Source: Desulfosporosinus cupriresistens
GTDB lineage: Bacteria > Bacillota > Desulfitobacteriia > Desulfitobacteriales > Desulfitobacteriaceae
DNA: 64,000 nt
Direction: 5' to 3'
Assembly: GCF_001707885.1 (NCBI RefSeq)
Contig: NZ_MASS01000015.1
Location: forward strand, 22,666-86,665
The translations under genes and the position numbers were made by a program. The notes under the pieces are model-generated. The model searched no databases and was not told the origin of the DNA. It saw only the letters and a list, made by a program, of their open reading frames with translations. Positions 34,553 to 43,342 of this stretch are shown piece after piece. The first letter of the stretch is position 1, and every line of letters begins with the position of its first letter.

Positions 34553-34581
34553 ACACCAGGAATTTATTCCTGGTGTTTTTT
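34553..34581 (+). terminator. Terminator of the tRNA cluster
   Basis: ACACCAGGAAT and ATTCCTGGTGT form the stem, followed by TTTTTT. Confidence 0.9.
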
Positions 34582-35197
34582 GATGCGTAAATATCTCTAA
34601 GGCAATTCTCTAAGGCAATTCTATGAAGGAATGCAGTCGAACACGCTGCAAAAATTGTACTTATAGCGAGTATTTAAGAATGCTATTCTACAAAAATGAC
34701 GAAACAACATAAAATTCGCGCTAAAATTAAGGAAAATGTTGTAATTATATTAAGAAAATCGAAAATCAGAAAATAATGAAGGAAATAATTGGTTGAGGTA
34801 AAGTATTATACTATAGTATAATATACTCAGTTATATAAAAGAATTTTAATAACTTTCCCAACTCGTGGTGAGCATTGATTAAATGGCATGTGTGAGACAA
34901 TGATTTGCAGTTAGAATTGGTCACGTTAAATTGCAAGGAGTCAAACGTGAACCCGGCACACTCATATTTGAGTGTGCCTTTAATGTTCGCCAGAATGGCG
35001 ATTAGGTGGTGGCGAAGTCCAGTTTAGTTTGGTTCGGTTTGGTTAAGTTTGGTTCAGTCAGGAGGCTAATGTTAGGCAGTAAAGCGGCTTTTTGCAGATC
35101 GCATGGAGTGAGGATTTAAGTTTGAGTACTACTGAATTTGCAACCCGGATTCAGCGAATTCAAATATAAGTGGATGATTCTGAATGAGGTGAGAAAG
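34582..35197 (+). other. Long AT-rich leader before the histidine kinase
   Basis: A perfect 20-bp palindrome, TATTATACTATAGTATAATA, lies at 34804-34823 and contains promoter-like TATAAT sequences on both strands. A hairpin, GGCACACTCA and TGAGTGTGCC, at 34955-34978 with a short T-run could end a small transcript. Bases 35024-35060 are drifted TTTGGTT repeats. No ORF of note is seen. The length and structure suggest a regulatory or small-RNA region. Confidence 0.5.
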
Positions 35198-36529
35198 ATG
35201 ATAAATAGGGAGATAAATCTGATAAGCTATCTCTGTTGTTTTATTTTTACAGCGAATCACCTATGGCCACAACAAGCGATTCCTTTGATCAACAAAATGG
35301 AAAAGCCCATTATCCTCTATATATTGGCTGAAATTATTATTGGCATGTGGATAGAAGTAAACAATACGCGCGCAAATAACATAATTCTTAATAAATCGAA
35401 TGTTAAACCAGAGTTGTCAGTTGATAAACTCATTGAGTTCTATCATTCAATCGACTTTCAAAAGGCTTCGAGTAATTTTTTTGATATGACAAGTAAATTG
35501 TGTGAGCATATTTCTACAATAACGGGAGTTGATTCAACTTTCGTATGGTTATCTCCCCAAGAAGGAATTAAAGGCTCTATACAAATGACACCTTACAACA
35601 AACTACTCGAAGAAAAGATTGCTAATGAACTAGGGAAAGCTTGGAATGATCTTCGAAATGAAGAGGAAGCTACATTCGTTCGCCTCGTACATTCATGGTA
35701 CTATTTAGCCCCAGTTAAAACAAAAACAAACTTTTATGGATTTATAGGAATATTTTGGGACTCTACCGCAAATGACGAGTCTAAGGCCAGACTCCTACAA
35801 AACGTTAGAGTTGTTGCAGAATGGAGTGCAATCATTTATGAGAGGGTACATACAGAAAACATGACGGCTAAATCGATGATCGAAATGGAGCAAAAACGAA
35901 TAGGTGATGAAATTCATGATCTCATTTCTGGACGACTTTTTAGCGCTGTTTGTGCTACGTCTGTCTTAATGCGATCCGCTAAAGTGGATGAAAAAGATAA
36001 GGAACAACTCCAGCTCATTGCAAGCACGGTTAATCAAGCCCTCAGTGAGCTGCGTTCAATAATCCACGTCCTCAAAAAAACTCCTAACGAACAGTGGTTC
36101 GAGCGTCAGATAAAACGCTATCTTGATATAGTTGCCAAACTGCATGGGATTTCTGTCTCCTTACTAATCAAAGAGGAATTTGCCAACATTGAGAGACAAC
36201 ACGCTCGAGCTTTATATCGAATTATTTGTGAAGCGGCAAGCAATGCCGTGGAACATGGTCATTGTAAAAATTTAAGTATTGAACTTATGAATAAACGATC
36301 CGAATTACATTTAACGATCATAGATGATGGTATTGGTTTTGAACCGGTAAATAGCGCCGGGGAACAGCACGGTTTGGGGTTAACCAACATCACCTGTTTA
36401 GCTCATTCAATGAATGCGATTTCATCGATTGAAAGTCATATGGGTCGAGGGACTCGGATAAAAATCATTGTACCTAATGAGCAAACAAAGATCACCACTG
36501 TAAAGACGTTTGAGGAGGTAGTTTCATGA
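35198..36529 (+). CDS. NarL-type sensor histidine kinase
   Basis: One or two hydrophobic segments lie in the first 50 residues (LISYLCCFIFTANHL, PIILYILAEIIIGMWI). A GAF-like sensor region follows (about 60-225). The phosphoacceptor is His240 in RIGDEIHDLISGRLFSA, the HisKA_3 pattern. The ATPase domain has RIICEAASNAVEHG (N box), IIDDGIGFEP (G1) and GLGLTNI (G2). ATG 35198 follows GAGGTGAG; the frame is open from 35138 without a better start. The stop overlaps the start of the first response regulator (ATGA), so the two form a coupled two-component pair. The stimulus is unknown. Confidence 0.88.
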   Translation: MINREINLISYLCCFIFTANHLWPQQAIPLINKMEKPIILYILAEIIIGMWIEVNNTRANNIILNKSNVKPELSVDKLIEFYHSIDFQKASSNFFDMTSKLCEHISTITGVDSTFVWLSPQEGIKGSIQMTPYNKLLEEKIANELGKAWNDLRNEEEATFVRLVHSWYYLAPVKTKTNFYGFIGIFWDSTANDESKARLLQNVRVVAEWSAIIYERVHTENMTAKSMIEMEQKRIGDEIHDLISGRLFSAVCATSVLMRSAKVDEKDKEQLQLIASTVNQALSELRSIIHVLKKTPNEQWFERQIKRYLDIVAKLHGISVSLLIKEEFANIERQHARALYRIICEAASNAVEHGHCKNLSIELMNKRSELHLTIIDDGIGFEPVNSAGEQHGLGLTNITCLAHSMNAISSIESHMGRGTRIKIIVPNEQTKITTVKTFEEVVS

Positions 36530-37143
36530 CCTTAGTGTCGATTGATGATTTCCCAATAGCGAGACAGGGTCTAATGGCAGTTTTGGAATTAGAAGAGGAG
36601 TTTGAGTTAGTTGGGCAAGCTTCCAGTATCATAGAGGCACGCGACGTTATTTTTAGGTTAAAACCAGATATTGTTATTATTGACTTAAAGCTAAAGGATG
36701 AGTGCGGTTTTGATATTGTCTCAGAAATTAAAGATTTATGCGATAAGTGTAAGATTATTATTTTAACTTCTTCGTCAGACCCGGATGATTTTAAGCGGGC
36801 ATCCGAGTTTAATGTAGATGGATATATTTTAAAAGATGCAATGCCTGAAGAAATAGTCAGCGCTATTCGGCTGGTTAGTAAAGGCAGAAAGTATTATGAT
36901 CCATCCATCATGGAAATTGTACTGAAGAAAGAAAAACTTGAGAATATCGAACAGTTAACGCCTAGAGAGCTAGAAGTACTGGCATCGTTAGGTAAGGGCT
37001 TAAATAATAAAGATATCGCCAAACATCTATTCATTACAGAGTATACGGTGAAAAAACATGTTAGCCAAGTTCTCGGGAAGCTGGGACTAGGTTGCCGTAC
37101 CCAGGCGGCACTCTATGCAAGTGTACGTGGAATTGTTCATTAA
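36526..37143 (+). CDS. NarL/LuxR-type response regulator 1
   Basis: The receiver domain (1-120) has phosphoacceptor Asp53 (IVIIDLKLKDECG), the acidic pair Asp-Asp in VSIDDFPIARQG, Thr/Ser in IILTSSS and Lys in YILKDAMPEEI. The C-terminal helix-turn-helix is LuxR type (LTPRELEVLASLGKGLNNKDIAKHLFITEYTVKKHV). The start overlaps the kinase stop. It has two close paralogues directly downstream, so this is the cognate regulator with two copies. Normal partners in this position read DDH; here it is DDF. Confidence 0.92.
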   Translation: MTLVSIDDFPIARQGLMAVLELEEEFELVGQASSIIEARDVIFRLKPDIVIIDLKLKDECGFDIVSEIKDLCDKCKIIILTSSSDPDDFKRASEFNVDGYILKDAMPEEIVSAIRLVSKGRKYYDPSIMEIVLKKEKLENIEQLTPRELEVLASLGKGLNNKDIAKHLFITEYTVKKHVSQVLGKLGLGCRTQAALYASVRGIVH

Positions 37144-37629
37144 TTATTCAATTATTTACATAACTTGAAGTTTGAAGTCACTGCCTGAGCGGTGGCTTTT
37201 TTGATGTTTGTTCATAATGGTTGGAGTGGTTCTAAAGTATAGAGTTATCTGTCTTAATGATCACATGATAGTAGACTCAAGCCTACCAAAACAGTGCCTA
37301 TTAGGCTATCACGAAGTTATTCCATCGCGCGAAGATTAAAATCACGGAAAATTAGATAATAGAGCTTAGAGCTTAATCTAATTTTTCAGGTCTTGGACAA
37401 GGAGTTTAACTATAGGCTACGGCCTAAAATCATTAGAGACCGCGCCAAAAGGAGGCATGACAGCAAGATAGTCCAAGATAGAAAATATCATATTCAGCTC
37501 TCACTGAGGAGATTAAATTTTTCCAATATTGTGGTGAAGACACAGGACGGCGAATGATTGTTAGAAATAGAAGGTGGGAATGGGCAAAAACGTGATGAAG
37601 TCAAATAGTCCTTAGGAGGGTCGATGTGT
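37144..37629 (+). other. Intergenic region between response regulators 1 and 2
   Basis: A weak terminator, CACTGC with GCGGTG and then TTTTTT, lies at 37178-37205. No gene is seen; short palindromic AT sequences occur near 37340-37390. The length suggests that regulator 2 has its own promoter. Confidence 0.45.
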
Positions 37630-38235
37630 GTGAGGTATGTATGTGTAGATGACTTTCCGTTATTGAGACAGGGACTTAGAGCAATTTTGAGGGCAGAAGA
37701 TGGTTTTGAATTTGTGGGCCAAGCTACTTCAGTTAATGAAGCAAAAGATGTTATTTCCAAATCACGCCCGGATGTTGCTATTTTAGATTTAAGGCTCAAG
37801 GACGGATCCGGATTAGAAATTATAACAGAAATGAAAAAAATTAATATCGGCTGTAAGTATGTGGTGTTGACATTTTCAAATAAACCAGAAGATTTTATGA
37901 TTGCTTATGACTTGGGTATTGATGGATATATTTTAAAAGATGCTATGCCAGAAGAAATCGTCAATGCGATTCGATCAGTAACACGAGGGAAAAAATACTA
38001 TGACCCAGCAGTTATTGAATGGGTTCTAAAAAAACAAAATCAACATGTGGAACAGCTAACAATAAGAGAGCAGGAAGTGCTAGCGGCACTTGGGGCGGGT
38101 TTAAGTAATAAAGATATTGCAGAGCAGTTATACATTACGGAATATACGGTTAAAAAGCATGTAAGCCGGATTTTAGCTAAGCTTGATTTCAGTTGTAGAA
38201 CTCAGGCTGCACTTTATTCAAGTCATATGCGTTAA
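37630..38235 (+). CDS. NarL/LuxR-type response regulator 2 (orphan paralogue)
   Basis: I choose GTG 37630 over ATG 37624, since AGGAGGG ends only three bases before the latter; GTG also aligns the N-terminus (MRYVCVDDFP) and places the phosphoacceptor at Asp53 (VAILDLRLKDGSG), exactly as in its two paralogues. Thr/Ser is in VVLTFSN and Lys in YILKDAMPEEI. The DNA-binding domain reads LTIREQEVLAALGAGLSNKDIAEQLYITEYTVKKHV. It has no kinase of its own in the window. The helix-turn-helix recognition part is almost the same as that of regulator 1, so the two may bind similar sites. Confidence 0.9.
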   Translation: MRYVCVDDFPLLRQGLRAILRAEDGFEFVGQATSVNEAKDVISKSRPDVAILDLRLKDGSGLEIITEMKKINIGCKYVVLTFSNKPEDFMIAYDLGIDGYILKDAMPEEIVNAIRSVTRGKKYYDPAVIEWVLKKQNQHVEQLTIREQEVLAALGAGLSNKDIAEQLYITEYTVKKHVSRILAKLDFSCRTQAALYSSHMR

Positions 38236-38549
38236 ATTGTGAAGTGTACTTCTTACACGAATGATTCTGCGTAAGGGCGAGAAATCGCCCCAATTATTTT
38301 GGCTTGAAACGAGAAAAAGTAATAACTGGTTCTTTAGTGTAATTCATATACCTCATTCGTTACTTTCGAGTACTCCGCTTGTATAAGGCAAGGGGACGCT
38401 TTCGATTAAGTTAAAGGTGTTCATTTGTGTGACGAAAAAGGTCAGAAAATAAACAATAATTGATACAAAGGTATTCTAAAAAAAGTGGTCGACATCCTAG
38501 ATCGTATAGATTGCCTTAGGAAGCATTTGTGGCTTGGGGGGTTAGTTTT
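38236..38549 (+). other. Intergenic region between response regulators 2 and 3
   Basis: A GGGCGAGAAATCGCCC hairpin lies at about 38275-38290. Otherwise it is AT-rich with no gene seen. Confidence 0.4.
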
Positions 38550-39155
38550 GTGAGGATTATATCTATAGATGATTTTCCGTTATCAAGACTGGGACTCATT
38601 GCAATCTTGGAGCAAGAAGAGGAGTTTGAGTTTGTAGGACAAGCTTCTTCTGTTATGGAAGCTTTAGATGTCATTAGACGATCCGAACCAGATATCATTA
38701 TTTTGGATTTAGTACTTAAGGATGAAAGCGGATTAGATATCTTGTCAGAGACCAAAAAGCAAGGTTACGAATGTAAATGGGTAGTGTTAACTGCTTCATT
38801 TAACTCAGAGGATTTCAGGCGCGCTAGCGATCTGGGAATCGATGGATATATTTTAAAAGATGCAATGCCCGAAGAAATTGTTTCTGCCATACGCTTAGTC
38901 AGCAAGGGTCGGAAATATTACGATCCTGCAATAATGGAACTCATTATGAAGCAATCAAAAATAGAAGTTGTGGATTTGTTAACGCCAAGAGAACATGAGG
39001 TACTTAGAGCACTTGGAACAGGTTTAACGAACAAGGACATCGCTCAGCAATTATTCATTTCAGAGTGTACAGTTAAGAAACATGTTAGCCAGGTTCTTGC
39101 AAAACTCGGTTTTAGTGGTCGTACGCAGGCAGCTCTTTATGCAAAAGTCCTTTGA
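38550..39155 (+). CDS. NarL/LuxR-type response regulator 3 (orphan paralogue)
   Basis: GTG 38550 is eight bases past TTGGGGGG and gives MRIISIDDFPLSRLG, in register with the other two; the longer frame from 38529 would include the ribosome site. Phosphoacceptor Asp53 is in IIILDLVLKDESG, Thr in VVLTASF, Lys in YILKDAMPEEI. The C-terminal domain reads LTPREHEVLRALGTGLTNKDIAQQLFISECTVKKHV. It is nearer to regulator 1 than to 2 in the linker (SAIRLVSKGRKYYDPAIME). No neighbouring kinase. Confidence 0.9.
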   Translation: MRIISIDDFPLSRLGLIAILEQEEEFEFVGQASSVMEALDVIRRSEPDIIILDLVLKDESGLDILSETKKQGYECKWVVLTASFNSEDFRRASDLGIDGYILKDAMPEEIVSAIRLVSKGRKYYDPAIMELIMKQSKIEVVDLLTPREHEVLRALGTGLTNKDIAQQLFISECTVKKHVSQVLAKLGFSGRTQAALYAKVL

Positions 39156-39333
39156 TGAAAAAATTATTTAGCCCGATACCAGTGTCAATGGGATCATAAA
39201 CACGAAGCGAAATGGAAGCCTCCTCCTCCTACACCAATACAATCCTTCTAGGGCAGGGGGGCATCCACTACAGTCAAACCACGGTAGAGATTAAAGTTGC
39301 CGCTGTGATGCAAACGGTGACGGCCGTGACAAA

Positions 39334-39473
39334 AAATCCGCTGGACTGATGTTTCAGGGCATCAACCTAGCGGATTATTGCATTATTCGAAGATGCTTTC
39401 TAACTTACTCATACCGCAGAGCATCAACTGGGTGCTGCTTAGCAGCCTCTATTTTTAATCGTTCTGCTTTTTC
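39334..39473 (-). pseudogene. 3' remnant of a MacB/FtsX-type ABC permease and its terminator
   Basis: On the minus strand, 39473-39405 reads EKAERLKIEAAKQHPVDALRYE and stop, the family-typical permease C-terminus (compare DPIDALRYE at 1 kb). The frame closes immediately upstream, so only the end survives. Just downstream on the same strand is a hairpin, AATCCGCT and AGCGGATT with TGATG/CATCA inside (39334-39376), followed by TTTTTT, an intact terminator. The rest of 39156-39606 has no gene seen. Confidence 0.55.
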
Positions 39474-39606
39474 TTAACATTGAACCTCAGGTACGGTTTA
39501 ATCGAGTATAGGTTATAATAAGATCATTAATAAATAACCAAACGTAACTTGGGGGACGATACACTACAGGTTCCTTAATCAGCTAATTAAAAGGGGAGAA
39601 TGACCG

Positions 39607-40260
39607 ATGACTGGGATTATTGAGGCCAAACGAAATATAAGCAAGTACGCTTGGACGGGAGTACTTATCACTACCTTCGTCTTACTTATTGCAGCGTTTT
39701 TCTACTTTGATAGACGTAACGAGATTTCTGTGTTTATCCGGGCATGGGGACTGTGGGGTGTTGTTTTTGCTATCTTCTTGATGGCGGCTATTTGCATGAC
39801 CCCAATCCCATCTGAGGGATTGGTGGTTTTATACCTCAAGATCTACGGTATCTATGAAGGCATCTTTTTCGCGTGGTTGGGTTCAACACTTAGTGCCTTG
39901 GCAATCTTTATTATTGTGCGTGTCTATGGGCAAATGCTGATGAAACGGCTAATTTCCCCGGAACGTTTTAATACTGTAGATAATTGGATCAAGGGAAAAG
40001 GGTCACTGGGATTATTGGTAGCCCGCTTACTGCCTATCCCAGCGTTTGCCGTAAATTACATAGCTGGCGCAATGCCCTCAATGAAACTCTGGACTTACCT
40101 ATGGACTGCCGCTCTATCGATGATTCCTTATTATGTTGGAACTGCACTCGTATTTTTGGGCGTTGCTCGCGAAACCTGGATTTGGCTGGTTTTGGGTATT
40201 GTTGCGCTAATCATATTCTGGGGCACAGGATACATTCTCAATAAACGACACGTAAAATAG
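39607..40260 (+). CDS. VTT/SNARE-associated (TVP38/DedA-like) membrane protein
   Basis: This 217-residue protein has about six hydrophobic segments. The VTT core is GLVVLYLKIYGIYEGIFFAWLGSTLSALAIFIIVRVYG, then KGSLGLLVARLLPIPAFAVNYIAGAMPS, with the R-x3-P-P-like RLLPIPAF motif. Members of this family are lipid scramblases or flippases, including undecaprenyl-phosphate carriers in the DedA branch. AAGGGGAGAATGACCG precedes the ATG. It is transcribed alone, with a terminator after it. Confidence 0.88.
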   Translation: MTGIIEAKRNISKYAWTGVLITTFVLLIAAFFYFDRRNEISVFIRAWGLWGVVFAIFLMAAICMTPIPSEGLVVLYLKIYGIYEGIFFAWLGSTLSALAIFIIVRVYGQMLMKRLISPERFNTVDNWIKGKGSLGLLVARLLPIPAFAVNYIAGAMPSMKLWTYLWTAALSMIPYYVGTALVFLGVARETWIWLVLGIVALIIFWGTGYILNKRHVK

Positions 40261-40294
40261 TGTTAACCTCAATCAATGACAAATTAAATTAAGT

Positions 40295-40343
40295 AATCCT
40301 TCCCGATCATTCTCTCCAAGAATGGTTAGGGAAGGATTTTTTT
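40295..40343 (+). terminator. Terminator after the VTT protein gene
   Basis: AATCCTTCCC pairs with GGGAAGGATT, with an inner CATTCTCTCCAAGAATG stem, followed by TTTTTTT. Confidence 0.9.
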
Positions 40344-40347
40344 CTTG

Positions 40348-40687
40348 TACTTTCAGAAAGTATGAACTTACGTTATATACCGGGCGCCAGCCAAGTTTCT
40401 TTAAACCTGAGGACGTCAAAACTGAAGTATAGAGCAAATATAAGTAGGCTGCAAATTTACCAAGACCCCCTCAAAAAGTTTCTGGGGCTCGTAAAGTTAT
40501 TCTGTAAAGGGTATAAAGAAAACTTGGCTGGCGCCCACGAAGACACTGTCTTCGCACGTATTAACCCTTCTTGCAGACACTGTCTTCGCACGTATTAGCG
40601 CCTTCTTGCAGTCTTGGCGAAGGCGACCACCTTAGTTGCACTTATGCTTAGAAAGTATATAACGTAAGTTTATACTTTCTGAAAGTA
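40348..40687. mobile_element. 340-bp MITE-like element with 33-bp terminal inverted repeats
   Basis: The left end (40348-40380) begins TACTTTCAGAAAGTAT and ends ACGTTATATAC. The right end (40655-40687) is its complement with one mismatch in 33. Inside are GGCGCCAGCCAAGTTTCTTT, its complement AAAGAAAACTTGGCTGGCGC at about 40515, the palindrome CGAAGACACTGTCTTCG at 40538-40554, and a second partial copy near 40577. No transposase is encoded. The short ORF at 40362-40598 is internal to it. It sits immediately after a terminator. No target duplication is obvious. Confidence 0.85.
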
Positions 40688-40774
40688 AGAAAAAGCCCGA
40701 AGAGTCTTTGTTAAAAAAACACAGGCATTATGTTAATCAAAAAAACTAATCAAAGAAAGAGGAGAAATGAAAAC

Positions 40775-42157
40775 ATGAAGAAAAAAATCGCAGTCGCCAT
40801 AACAGTTGCCCTCTTGACACTCCCTCTTAGTACATCACTAACTTTGGCGGATACGGCAATCCCAACTACAACGGCATCGGTAACTGATACTACGGATACA
40901 ACGGCATCCGTGCTTCAGGCAGAGGACGCAGTAGCAGCATATGAAGCTGCGCCAATAACTACGTTAGCAAAAATAGCTAAAGCTAATAGTTTAAAAGTAG
41001 CAGCGGATAAAGCAGTAGCGGAATTAGACGATGTGACTGCAAGAACAGCTTTCGAAGAAAGGGTAACTAACCGTGCTGCAAAAATTGCCATAGCAACGAC
41101 TGTACTTCAGGCAGAAGCAGCAGTGTCAGCCTATGAAACTGGGCCATTAAATACACTAGCCCAGGTAACTAAAGCGGAAGATTTAAAAGCAGTAGCGGAT
41201 AAAGCAGTAGCTGCAGTAGCAGATGTGACCGCAAAAGTAGCCTTCGAACAAAGGGTAACAAACCGAGCAGCGGCAATCTCCACAGCAAAAACTAATGTGA
41301 CGCCTGTAGTTGACGCTAATGGTAATACAGTGTCTCCTAGTAATTGGATCACCGATTTAATCGAAAAACTCGAGCTGGCTTTGACTTTTGACCCGGCACA
41401 TAAGGCTGAATTAAATGAACGACATGCTCTGGCAAAATTGGCAGAGGCCCAGAAGTTGATGAAGGCCCAAGATCCTGAAGCAGCCCAGAACTGCTTAAAT
41501 GAGTACACGGACAAAATCACCAAAGCGCAGGATTTCCTCGAGCAAGTTAAAGATCCTACCTCTGATACAGCTGAGAGTCTTGCTAAAGCCCTTGTAAATG
41601 TTAATTCAAACAACATTCAAGTTTTGAGTAATTTGCTCGATAAACTTCCTGCCCAAGCTGCTCAAAAACTGGCGCTCAATGTGGTACGTTCCATGGACAA
41701 GGCTGTTCAAAAGATACAAAAGCAAGATGCAAAGGTCACCGATGAGACTATGTCAACAACTACGTCAACAACTACGTCAACAACTACACCAGCAACGGAT
41801 AATGAAATCTTGAAAAAGCAGGCCAAAGTTGCTTTGGAAAACTTTAAAAAGTCTCTAAATCAAAAGGGCAAGATTCATATTGAAGACCAAGAGCAAGAAG
41901 ATAATGACGATCAAAAGGTTGTCGAAAACTCCAAATCAGAGCAAGAAAAGATTGAAAATCAAGAGAAGTCTCATAAAGTAATACAAAACCAATCTCCCCA
42001 GACTCAAGCGCTTACTCATGTGACTGCTGCTTCAGTTAAATCACAAACAGCACCAAGCGTTACTCGATCATCTGAGCGTGATACAGCGGATCGGAGCGAA
42101 CGGGCAGAAAATGAGAAAAACAACGGGGACAAAGCAGAGAATAACCGAGATAATTAA
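40775..42157 (+). CDS. Secreted DUF5667-like protein with duplicated N-terminal repeat
   Basis: A signal peptide (KKKIAVAITVALLTLPLSTSLTLA) starts the 460-residue protein; ATG 40775 follows AAGAGGAG. Two copies of an about 60-residue helical repeat come next (VLQAEDAVAAYEAAPITTLAK... and VLQAEAAVSAYETGPLNTLAQ...). Then a DUF5667-like helical domain contains FDPAHKAELNERHALAKLAEAQKLM and ENYTDKI-like segments. The C-terminal 130 residues are polar, with a Thr-Ser repeat (TSTTTSTTTS) and Glu/Gln/Asn-rich, probably disordered. It is exported and perhaps wall-associated. Function unknown. It is transcribed alone, with the MITE-like element just before it. Confidence 0.78.
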   Translation: MKKKIAVAITVALLTLPLSTSLTLADTAIPTTTASVTDTTDTTASVLQAEDAVAAYEAAPITTLAKIAKANSLKVAADKAVAELDDVTARTAFEERVTNRAAKIAIATTVLQAEAAVSAYETGPLNTLAQVTKAEDLKAVADKAVAAVADVTAKVAFEQRVTNRAAAISTAKTNVTPVVDANGNTVSPSNWITDLIEKLELALTFDPAHKAELNERHALAKLAEAQKLMKAQDPEAAQNCLNEYTDKITKAQDFLEQVKDPTSDTAESLAKALVNVNSNNIQVLSNLLDKLPAQAAQKLALNVVRSMDKAVQKIQKQDAKVTDETMSTTTSTTTSTTTPATDNEILKKQAKVALENFKKSLNQKGKIHIEDQEQEDNDDQKVVENSKSEQEKIENQEKSHKVIQNQSPQTQALTHVTAASVKSQTAPSVTRSSERDTADRSERAENEKNNGDKAENNRDN

Positions 42158-42190
42158 ATAATAGGATTTTACGAACGTAAAAATAAAGTA

Positions 42191-42332
42191 GGGGATGTGT
42201 GAAAACTCAGTCTCCAAAATTTCAAGTGGTTATAACAATCAATAAGCGTCCTCATTTCACTATTAAAGTGGAGTGAGGACGCTTGTGTTTTGATGATATA
42301 GAAGCAAAAGTGGGGATGTGAAAAATATAGTA
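42191..42332. repeat. 141-bp interspersed repeat, copy 2
   Basis: Near-identical to 25737-25877, in the same orientation, with the same central hairpin (AAGCGTCCTCATTTCACT). It lies 33 bases after the DUF5667-like gene. Confidence 0.85.
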
Positions 42333-42409
42333 GTTTCCTTTATCTTTATCTCCAAAGGAAGAAAACATGATATAATAATATAAGAACCTGACAGAGGATG
42401 AGGTGGAGA

Positions 42410-42709
42410 ATGGTGAGCAAAGCTAAGCCGGATGATAATGATCTGCGCCGCTTAATTGGATACACAATGATCACCTTTATGAGCGTATTTATTTTCTTCC
42501 CTGTCTTATGGTTCGTTCATTTATTTTCGCAGGATATGGGACTTTATACCCGTTGGGGCATCTGTTCAGCTTTCCTTGTTGTGTTTAATATCCTTTATTA
42601 TTACTGGCAATACCCTCAGGACTGGTTCAAAAATCTATTGGCTTTGGTTGGAATTGATTTGCTGATCTTAATCGTAGAATATTTTTGGCTACTACAGAGC
42701 ATGAGCTAA
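42410..42709 (+). CDS. Small three-helix membrane protein
   Basis: About 99 residues from ATG 42410 (frame open from ATG 42398, which lies before the GAGGTGGAG site). Three hydrophobic segments are seen: TMITFMSVFIFFPVLWFVHLF, GICSAFLVVFNILYYYW and LLALVGIDLLILIVEYFWLL. The N-terminus is charged (SKAKPDDNDLRRLIG), so it is likely inside. TATAATAATATAA at 42370-42382 could be its -10. No family is recognised. It precedes two tRNA genes in the same direction. Confidence 0.7.
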   Translation: MVSKAKPDDNDLRRLIGYTMITFMSVFIFFPVLWFVHLFSQDMGLYTRWGICSAFLVVFNILYYYWQYPQDWFKNLLALVGIDLLILIVEYFWLLQSMS

Positions 42710-42791
42710 GAGGCATTTTTCATAACCAAAAAGAAGATAATAATTAAATTGTTTTGTGGTTATATTAATTGGGTCGCACATATTCCGATGT

Positions 42792-42866
42792 TGGGGTGTC
42801 GCCAAGCGGTAAGGCACCAGACTTTGACTCTGGCATTCGTTGGTTCGAATCCAGCCACCCCAGCCA
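42792..42866 (+). tRNA. tRNA-Gln (anticodon TTG)
   Basis: Acceptor TGGGGTG pairs with CACCCCA, discriminator G, CCA encoded. The anticodon loop ACTTTGACT gives TTG. The D arm GCCAAGCGGTAAGGC is normal. Confidence 0.96.
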
Positions 42867-42932
42867 ATAAAAAATAATAGCTTGTAATATCGGGAAAAGT
42901 GTGATATTATGTTTTTCGGTGCTACAATTATT

Positions 42933-43015
42933 GCGGGAGTGGCGGAACTGGCAGACGCACTGGATTTAGGTTCCAGCGGGCAACCGTGCAGGTTCAAGTC
43001 CTGTCTCCCGCACCA
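42933..43015 (+). tRNA. tRNA-Leu (anticodon TAG)
   Basis: Acceptor GCGGGAG pairs with CTCCCGC then ACCA. The anticodon arm CTGGA-TTTAGGT-TCCAG gives TAG. A variable arm (CGGGCAACCG) marks it as class II. Confidence 0.96.
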
Positions 43016-43342
43016 TATCTGAATTTAAACGATTTTGTGCCTTACCCATTAGAGTGGATGATGCACAAAATTTTTATTTCTTGGCCATGCTATTTTGCAT
43101 GGTTCTTTTTAATTTCCAGACTTTTTTTGCGTAGGAAATCGGGGTTAGGAAACCGCAAAAGGAGCGTTTATATCTTTGTTTCTATCCGCCCTAATGTTTA
43201 ATTGTATATCTTTCGTTAAATACTGTAATAAACGAAGCATGGGACGAAGGTACCGCTAGAATGTGTCATTAAGGATATTACTAAGAGAAGATGGAAGGTA
43301 CTATACTGAATTCCAAATTAGCGGAAGAAAGTAGGTGCGGTT
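43016..43342 (+). other. Intergenic region after tRNA-Leu
   Basis: Nothing convincing is seen. A 71-codon frame from 42986 begins inside the tRNA and lacks a ribosome site or a family. Confidence 0.3.

Noticed and set aside
40362..40598. 78-codon ORF with the tail KENLAGAHEDTVFARINPSC
   Set aside because: It lies wholly within the 340-bp element; its tail is the repeat that also ends rdgB.
42692..43201. ORFs overlapping tRNA-Gln and tRNA-Leu
   Set aside because: They begin in or cross tRNA genes and have no coding signs.
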